NCBI GenBank assembly: GCA_965225915.1
Contig: OZ245326.1
Coordinates: forward strand, 744,001-808,000
From: JAAXHH01 sp965225915
GTDB taxonomy: Bacteria > JAAXHH01
Length of the DNA stretch: 64,000 nt
Reading direction: 5' to 3'
Shown here: positions 61,744-64,000 of the stretch, piece by piece
Position numbering within the stretch: the stretch's first letter is position 1
Layout of the letters: every line of letters starts with the position of its first letter
Notes under the pieces: generated by a model
The model's input: the letters and a program-made list of their open reading frames with translations, nothing else
What the model was told of the DNA's origin: nothing
Databases searched by the model: none
Position numbers and translations under genes: made by a program

Positions 61744-62691
61744 GTGCGCATAGCGGTATTCGGTACAGGTGGTGTGGGCGGCTATTACGGGGGAAGACTC
61801 GCAGAAGCGGGGGAAGAAGTCGTGTTCATCGCACGCGGCCCGCACCTGGAAGCATTGCGTGAAGGCGGCCTCCGCGTGGAAAGCACGAAAGGCGATTTCA
61901 CCCTGCCTTCGGTCGAGGCGACGGGTGATCCCAAAGAGGCTGGCGACGTGGACGTCGTCATGCTGTGCGTCAAGTGCTGGCAGGTACCCGATGCCATCGA
62001 GAAGCTCCGGCCGCTGCTCGGACCGAACACCTGCGTGCTGCCCATGGAAAACGGGGTGGATACCCCAGAACAACTGGCCGGTGAGTTCGGGTGGCGCCAC
62101 GTGCTCGGCGGCGTCTGCGGGATCGTCTCGTTCATCGCCGAACCGGGTCTCATCCGCCACGTCGCCTACGAACCATTCGTCAACTTCGGCGAATGGGACA
62201 ACCGCAAAAGCGAACGGGTCGATAGGTTGCGCGCGGCTTTTGAGCACGCGAAGGGACTTATTGTAGATACACCGGCCGACATCCAGGCCGCCATGTGGCG
62301 CAAGTATATCCTTATCGCTTCGTGGAGCGGGGTCGGAGCCATTACCCGCGCGCCGATCGGCGTGGTCCGCAGCCAGCCCGGCACGCGACGCCTCCTCCAG
62401 ACGGCCATGGAGGAAATCCAGCAGGTGGCCGCCGCCCAGGGAGTCAACCTGCCCGGCGACATCGTGGCCCGGACCCTGGCCATCCTGGACAGCGTCGAAT
62501 ACGGCGGGACCGCCTCCATGCAGCGGGACGTCATGGAAGGCCGGTACTCGGAACTGGAAGCACAGACCGGCGCCCTGGTCCGCATGGGCGAGGAAGCGGG
62601 CGTGCCCACTCCGGTTAACAACCTGATCTACCACGCCCTGCGGCCAATGGAACTACGCACCCGCGGGCAGGTGTCCTTTGAGGCGCCCTGA
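61744..62691 (+). CDS. 2-dehydropantoate 2-reductase (ApbA/PanE) family protein
   Basis: 315 aa. GTG start at 61744 after GGAGG. N-terminal NAD(P) motif MRIAVFGTGGVGGYYGGRLA and IARGPHL, catalytic Lys in VKCWQ near residue 78, and the C-terminal helical domain with WRKYILIASWSGVGAITRAP, including the Lys seen in ketopantoate reductases. It reduces ketopantoate to pantoate in pantothenate synthesis, or a related keto acid. The gene stands between a PIG-L fusion gene and a homocysteine methyltransferase gene. Confidence 0.9.
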   Translation: MRIAVFGTGGVGGYYGGRLAEAGEEVVFIARGPHLEALREGGLRVESTKGDFTLPSVEATGDPKEAGDVDVVMLCVKCWQVPDAIEKLRPLLGPNTCVLPMENGVDTPEQLAGEFGWRHVLGGVCGIVSFIAEPGLIRHVAYEPFVNFGEWDNRKSERVDRLRAAFEHAKGLIVDTPADIQAAMWRKYILIASWSGVGAITRAPIGVVRSQPGTRRLLQTAMEEIQQVAAAQGVNLPGDIVARTLAILDSVEYGGTASMQRDVMEGRYSELEAQTGALVRMGEEAGVPTPVNNLIYHALRPMELRTRGQVSFEAP

Positions 62692-62811
62692 GTCCCGAAC
62701 GGTGTCCTTAATGGAACCCCGAAGCTATGGCAGTGCTATTCGATGCGCTCTTCGATACGCTCCCCGGCCGCACGTGGCGTGCGAACCGGTACGAAAGCCG
62801 GAGAATCCTGC

Positions 62812-63813
62812 ATGAAACCCTTTCTTGATCGCATAGCGGAGGAACGTCCGCTCCTGTACGACGGGGGCTTCGGCACCGAACTCTTCGTCCGGGGCATCGA
62901 ACTGGCCAACAGCGCCCTGGCCAACGAATTGTACCCCGACATTGTCAGGGACATCCATTTCGATTATATTGAAGCAGGCTCCGAAGCGATCGGCACCAAC
63001 ACCTTCGTGGCGTCGTACCCCCATCTCGAAATGGCGGGAAAGGACGCCTCCGAGTCCGATGGACTGATCCAGCTTTCCGTGGAACACGCCCGGGCCGCTA
63101 TTGAACGCAGCGGCAGGGAGATCTACCTCGTCGGTTCCATCGGTCCCTTGCCGGGCGCCATCGAGGCCGACAGCGGCGACACGGAGTTCGGCATCGCGAA
63201 CAGCATCGCCAGGGACGCCCACGAACGCGTGGGATCAGCGCTGGCGGAAGGCGGCGTGGATTTCTTCTGCGTCGAGACCATGTTTTCCGCCAAAGAGGCG
63301 GCCCTTGCCGTGAACGAGCTGAGGCAGTTCGGACTTCCGATCGCCGTGAACCTGACGTACAAGTACACGAAGGACCGATCCACGGGCGAGGTCATATACA
63401 AAACGGACTGGGGCCATTCGGCGGCGGATCTCCTGGAGATCCTCGCGGGCGGCGCGCAATCCGAAGGGCGTGACCTGCTCGAGCACGTACAGATCGTCGG
63501 CCTGAATTGCGGGGCGGAATCCCGGCGCGACGAGCACACGGGAATGCCCTATGCGATAACCGGCATCGGCCAATTAAAGCAGGCCATGGAAGCCAGGCCG
63601 GAGACGCCGAAACGGATGATGGCCTACCCGAACGCTGGGAAAGCCCGCCTGGACAAGCAGCACCGGACCTATTACGCGAACACCCCGGAGGAAATGGCCG
63701 CCTTCGTGCCGGACCTCCTCGAGGCCGGCGCCAACTTCATCGGCGGGTGCTGCGGCACGGGCGTCGCCCACATCCGGGCCTTTCGCGAGGCAATGGAACG
63801 GGTGGCGTCGTGA
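62812..63813 (+). CDS. homocysteine S-methyltransferase family protein
   Basis: 333 aa. ATG 62812 after GGAGA; upstream in-frame ATG 62743 is unlikely. N-terminal LYDGGFGTELF, then GLNCGAES near residue 228 and the paired cysteines in IGGCCGTGVAH near 313, the zinc-binding site of the BHMT/MetH N-terminal-type family. It transfers a methyl group from a donor such as S-methylmethionine or betaine to homocysteine. Its last stop codon overlaps a downstream GTG (GTGA), so the next gene is coupled. Confidence 0.91.
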   Translation: MKPFLDRIAEERPLLYDGGFGTELFVRGIELANSALANELYPDIVRDIHFDYIEAGSEAIGTNTFVASYPHLEMAGKDASESDGLIQLSVEHARAAIERSGREIYLVGSIGPLPGAIEADSGDTEFGIANSIARDAHERVGSALAEGGVDFFCVETMFSAKEAALAVNELRQFGLPIAVNLTYKYTKDRSTGEVIYKTDWGHSAADLLEILAGGAQSEGRDLLEHVQIVGLNCGAESRRDEHTGMPYAITGIGQLKQAMEARPETPKRMMAYPNAGKARLDKQHRTYYANTPEEMAAFVPDLLEAGANFIGGCCGTGVAHIRAFREAMERVAS

Positions 63814-63830
63814 GGACAGGAACAGTCGGC

Positions 63831-64000
63831 ATGGCGATGTACCAGGTATTGTACTGGCGTGATATCCCGGCGCAGGTGCGTGTCTACCGAGGCCGGCGTC
63901 CCCTCTCCCGCCAGATGCCCGACTGGTTCCAGCAGGAAATCGACCGGGTGGCCATGCGGGACGGACTTACCGGGACCGATGCCTACCTGGACGAATGGCA
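63831..64000 (+). CDS. Virulence_fact-domain protein (partial, runs off the window)
   Basis: The first 56 codons read MAMYQVLYWRDIPAQVRVYR then RRPLSRQMPDWFQQEIDRVA and GLTGTDAYL, matching the Virulence_fact domain (Pfam family PF13769), short proteins found beside homocysteine methyltransferase genes. ATG 63831 fits that family's start; GTG 63810 overlapping the preceding stop is an in-frame alternative. The domain's biochemical role is unknown. The gene is truncated by the window end. Confidence 0.75.
   Translation, partial: MAMYQVLYWRDIPAQVRVYRGRRPLSRQMPDWFQQEIDRVAMRDGLTGTDAYLDEW

Overview
The window is a bacterial chromosome segment, mostly GC-rich (third-codon G/C bias), with densely packed genes and short operons. 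The gene mix suggests a marine or soil uncultured phylum of the Latescibacterota / Poribacteria / Gemmatimonadota kind: several Gfo/Idh/MocA oxidoreductases, xylose-isomerase-like TIM barrels, two phytanoyl-CoA dioxygenases, a Cys-type sulfatase, fold-III PLP enzymes, a NagB/PIG-L fusion and a DUF4321 protein. No rRNA, tRNA or universal marker settles the taxonomy, so this is inference from gene content.

Layout. 0-20.3 kb is core and catabolic: an oxidoreductase + sugar isomerase pair, a bacilliredoxin, queF, inositol-phosphate synthase with an unknown partner gene, a LysR regulator, a stand-alone CcmH, an MFS-HEAT fusion, a second oxidoreductase, two tandem D-serine-dehydratase-like enzymes, an enoyl-CoA hydratase, an ABC-F protein, a YpdA-like flavoprotein (TTG start) and purEK. 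20.3-24.4 kb is a lower-GC island with a RecQ helicase-phosphoribosyltransferase gene split by an in-frame amber codon, directly abutting a DprA-like gene. 24.5-28.1 kb holds a sulfatase, a PhyH oxygenase and an orphan solute-binding protein. 28.1-29.4 kb is an IS3-family element with a frameshifted transposase. 29.4-34.3 kb is accessory: a gamma-glutamylcyclotransferase-like protein, an AAA ATPase (DUF4143), a tandem array of four copies (one broken) of a small membrane-anchored coiled-coil protein, an IS256-like relic, a partial copy of the gatB 3' end and a secreted protein.

34.4-46.2 kb is core again: gatA-gatB, an FG-GAP repeat protein, DUF4321, an htrA-psd-pssA operon, and glnA followed by a half-length glnE. 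46.2-57.2 kb is one minus-strand run: ECF sigma factor, secreted protein, zinc-finger anti-sigma factor, Spy-like protein, lipoprotein adaptor and two overlapping RND pumps. It reads as a sigma-controlled envelope-stress and efflux locus. 57.5-64 kb returns to catabolism: PhyH, TIM barrel, NagB-PIG-L fusion, ketopantoate reductase, homocysteine S-methyltransferase and the start of a Virulence_fact-domain gene.

Most notable: the amber-split RecQ-PRTase next to DprA, the microprotein array, a GlnE-like protein lacking its second catalytic half beside an adenylylatable GlnA, a structured leader before glnA, a YpdA-like protein lacking the family cysteine, and an RND pump with an unusual extra hydrophobic insert. 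All function calls come from reading translated sequence; no database search was run.
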